Assembly: GCA_017354575.1 (NCBI GenBank)
Contig: JAFMQP010000220.1
Coordinates: 1 to 6,719 of the forward strand
Source of the DNA: Acidothermales bacterium
GTDB lineage: Bacteria > Actinomycetota > Actinomycetes > Streptosporangiales > WHST01
Direction of reading: 5' to 3'
DNA: 6,719 bases
Shown here in pieces: positions 5,151-6,719 of the stretch. The notes beneath the pieces were generated by a model. The model saw only the letters and a list, made by a program, of their open reading frames with translations. It had not been told where the DNA came from and searched no databases. The position numbers and the translations under genes were made by a program. The stretch's first letter is position 1, and each line of letters opens with the position of its first letter.

Positions 5151-6169
5151 CCGAGGGACTGACGGCGGGCGGCGCGCGGACGCTCGCCACATCGTTGCTC
5201 GCCGCGACCGGCGTGCCGGGCGACGAGGCGGAGGAGACCGCCGCCGCGATCGTCCTCGGCGACCTCTGGGGCGTGCCGTCGCACGGCCTGATGCGGCTGC
5301 CGTACTACCTGACCCGGCTCGTCGCGGGAGGCCACGACCCGCACGCGGAGATGCGCACGGTGCAGGACACCGGCCCGCTCGTGACGGTGGACGGCGGCGG
5401 CGGCCTCGGTCACTGGCAGCTGTGGCGCGCGGGCCGTACCGCCGCGGAACGCTGCCGCAGGTACGGCGTCGCCGCGGTGAGCGTCGCCAACTCCGGGCAC
5501 TGCGGCGCGCTCGGCATCTACACGCTGCCCGCCGTCAGGGACGGCGTCGTCGCGCTGGCGTTCTCCAACGGCCCGGCGTTCATGCCGGCGTGGGGCGGCG
5601 ACCGTCCGGTCGTGTCGACCAGCCCGGTCGCCGCCGGTTTCCCTCTCGCGGACGGACACGCGATCGTCGATCTCGCGCTCAGCACGGTGGCGCGCGGCAA
5701 GATCGCGATGCACGCCCGTGAGGACAAGGAACTACCCGCGGGGTGGGCACTCGACCGGCAGGGCCGCCCGACCACCGACCCGCACGAGGGTCTGGCCGGG
5801 ATGGTCGCGCCGCTCGGCGGCGCGAAGGGGTTCGCGCTGGCGTTCCTGGTGGAGGCGCTCACCGGCGGCCTGGTCGGGCCCGCGCTGTCGACCGACGTCC
5901 GCGACATGTTCGCCGCCGACGACGCCGCCAAGCCCCAGGGCGTCTCGCACCTGGTCCTGGCGATCGACCCGGCCCGTACGTCGCCGGACGGCGACCCGCG
6001 GCGGAGGCTGGACGCGTTCGCCGAGTCCGTCCGCACCACCGGCGGCCGCGTCCCCGGCGCAGCCCGGCGGGACCCGCGGGACATTCCCGACGACCACCCG
6101 GTGACGATCTCCGACGCGCTGCGCGCCGAGCTGGCCGACTGGGCCGAGCGCCTCGGCGTCGGCGGCTGA
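5147..6169 (+). CDS. comC: Ldh_2-family (malate/L-lactate type) dehydrogenase, likely (R)-sulfolactate dehydrogenase
   Basis: This is a 340-residue NAD(P)-dependent oxidoreductase of the malate/L-lactate/ureidoglycolate (Ldh_2) family, which uses its own non-Rossmann fold. Family signatures are WGVPSHGLMRLPYY (41-54), VANSGHCGALG (113-123) with the conserved His118, STSPVAAGFP (157-166, usually GTNPI), VDLALSTVARGKI (174-186) and GGAKGFALAFLVEALTGGLVG (224-244). Length is normal for the family. The start overlaps the slcC stop as ATGA. ComC, first described in methanogen coenzyme M synthesis, interconverts sulfopyruvate and sulfolactate. In sulfolactate-degrading bacteria it makes (R)-sulfolactate for SuyAB, using reducing power to complement SlcC. 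A coenzyme M role is unlikely because no sulfopyruvate-forming or decarboxylase gene is present. Family assignment is firm; the substrate is inferred from neighbours. It is the last gene of the operon, with a terminator hairpin 16 bases after the stop. Confidence 0.73.
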   Translation: MTEGLTAGGARTLATSLLAATGVPGDEAEETAAAIVLGDLWGVPSHGLMRLPYYLTRLVAGGHDPHAEMRTVQDTGPLVTVDGGGGLGHWQLWRAGRTAAERCRRYGVAAVSVANSGHCGALGIYTLPAVRDGVVALAFSNGPAFMPAWGGDRPVVSTSPVAAGFPLADGHAIVDLALSTVARGKIAMHAREDKELPAGWALDRQGRPTTDPHEGLAGMVAPLGGAKGFALAFLVEALTGGLVGPALSTDVRDMFAADDAAKPQGVSHLVLAIDPARTSPDGDPRRRLDAFAESVRTTGGRVPGAARRDPRDIPDDHPVTISDALRAELADWAERLGVGG

Positions 6170-6185
6170 CGGCGGACAAAGAAGA

Positions 6186-6220
6186 ACCACCTCTTCTCGC
6201 CCCGAGAGAGAAGAGGTGGT
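6186..6220. terminator. Strong hairpin terminator between convergent genes
   Basis: Two perfectly complementary 13-base arms (6186-6198 and 6208-6220) enclose a 9-base loop. GGCGG at 6171-6175 can also pair with CCGCC at 6222-6226 around it. On the plus strand no T-run follows the stem. On the minus strand the stem is followed by TCTTCTTTGT, so the hairpin looks like a proper intrinsic terminator for the leftward gene ending at 6276 and probably a weaker, U-less one for the rightward operon ending at 6169. Confidence 0.82.
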
Positions 6221-6275
6221 GCCGCCTACTATACGCACGGTGACCGGCGGATCACCATAGCTTTCCAGAAATCAC

Positions 6276-6719
6276 TCAGCGGCCGTACACGCGGATCTCG
6301 CTGACGGCCACCATCGCCCGCCGGTCGCCCTTGCGGACGTCGTCGATGGTCAGGGTCACCGTGCGGGAGGTGAGCGGCGTCCGCAGCTGCTGCGTCGCCC
6401 AGCGCGGGTGCGGTGTGCCGAGGCTCTGCTTCACCGGGGTGGTGCCGACGTACCAGGTGACGGCCGTCGGGGCGCCGTTCTCGGCGAACCGGTTCGCCTT
6501 GCTGGTGCGGTCCCTGGCGGCCCAGCCAGGCACCAGCGCGAGCCGGGTCACCTGCACCGGTTTCGCGAAGGTGAGGGTGACCCGCTGCTTGCGGCCGTCG
6601 CCTGGGCACCGCCAGGCCGTCGAGGTCTTGCCGTCGACCAGGTGCGCGGCCCCGAACGTCACCGGGTGGCCCGCGGAGTCGACGCTCGCCGGCGCCGAGC
6701 AGGACGCGGAGTACTTCGA
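6276..6719 (-). CDS. Discoidin-like / NADase-type glycan-binding domain protein, C-terminal part
   Basis: The frame is open from the right edge, so the N-terminus lies outside; 147 residues and a stop are present. The segment SAPASVDSAGHPVTFGAAHLVDGKTSTAWRCPGDG, read in order over residues 8-42, followed by a VTLTFAKPVQVTRLALVPGW-type strand pair (about 48-67) and a C-terminal VAVSEIRVYGR (137-147), is the jelly-roll pattern of F5/8-type C (discoidin) modules. Its variant, seen at the C-terminus of many actinobacterial proteins, is called the NADase-type glycan-binding domain. Such proteins often carry an N-terminal zinc ribbon or membrane segment, which cannot be checked here. A GTG at 6662 is not the true start because the domain extends upstream of it. 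Ligand unknown; it is convergent with and unrelated to the sulfolactate operon. Confidence 0.78.
   Translation of the reverse strand, partial: SKYSASCSAPASVDSAGHPVTFGAAHLVDGKTSTAWRCPGDGRKQRVTLTFAKPVQVTRLALVPGWAARDRTSKANRFAENGAPTAVTWYVGTTPVKQSLGTPHPRWATQQLRTPLTSRTVTLTIDDVRKGDRRAMVAVSEIRVYGR

Noticed and set aside
5147..6169. Coenzyme M biosynthesis role for the ComC-like gene
   Set aside because: No phosphosulfolactate synthase, phosphatase or sulfopyruvate decarboxylase is present; the SuyAB and SlcC neighbours point to degradation.
6227..6232. TATAGT on the minus strand, a good -10 look-alike
   Set aside because: No -35-like hexamer lies 16-18 bases upstream, and it would drive transcription straight into the terminator and the 3' end of comC.
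6239..6256. GGTGA-N8-TCACC inverted repeat just after the discoidin-like stop
   Set aside because: The stem is only 5 bp with no T-run; the far stronger hairpin at 6186-6220 already explains termination.

Overview
The window is a gene-dense, very GC-rich stretch with strong G/C bias at third codon positions, GTG starts, short overlaps between genes and one probable leaderless transcript. This fits a high-GC actinobacterium. Nothing in the sequence fixes the genus. No tRNA, rRNA, CRISPR, insertion sequence or other mobile element is visible.

Layout. (1) Positions 1-1836, minus strand: a two-gene unit with a MoxR-type AAA+ ATPase (955-1836) followed by a CoxE-like von Willebrand A protein (from 950, running off the left edge). 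(2) Positions 1837-1926: a compact divergent intergenic region. (3) Positions 1927-2661, plus strand: a FadR-type GntR regulator with an FCD ligand domain. (4) Positions 2662-2753: a promoter with a well-formed -35/-10 pair, a perfect 13-bp palindrome just downstream and a second related half-palindrome upstream. (5) Positions 2754-6169, plus strand: four tightly overlapping genes, read as suyA, suyB, slcC and comC. (6) Positions 6170-6275: a strong hairpin terminator between convergent genes. (7) Positions 6276-6719, minus strand: the C-terminal part of a discoidin-like (NADase-type glycan-binding) protein, cut by the right edge.

How the genes work together. The best reading of the plus-strand operon is catabolism of 3-sulfolactate, a C3 organosulfonate. 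An NAD-linked 2-hydroxyacid dehydrogenase (SlcC-like) would oxidise (S)-sulfolactate to sulfopyruvate. A malate/L-lactate-dehydrogenase-family enzyme (ComC-like) would reduce sulfopyruvate to (R)-sulfolactate. The two-subunit UxaA-family lyase (SuyAB-like) would split (R)-sulfolactate into pyruvate and sulfite. This set of families is the two-dehydrogenase 'racemase' plus sulfo-lyase known from proteobacteria such as Chromohalobacter. The upstream FCD-GntR protein is the likely local repressor: GTnnnAC-core palindromes lie on its own start region and on the operon promoter. The assignment rests on family recognition and synteny; a sugar-acid dehydratase pathway is the main alternative. No transporter or sulfite-disposal gene is in the window. 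The CoxDE-like pair is divergent and has no evident link to sulfolactate.
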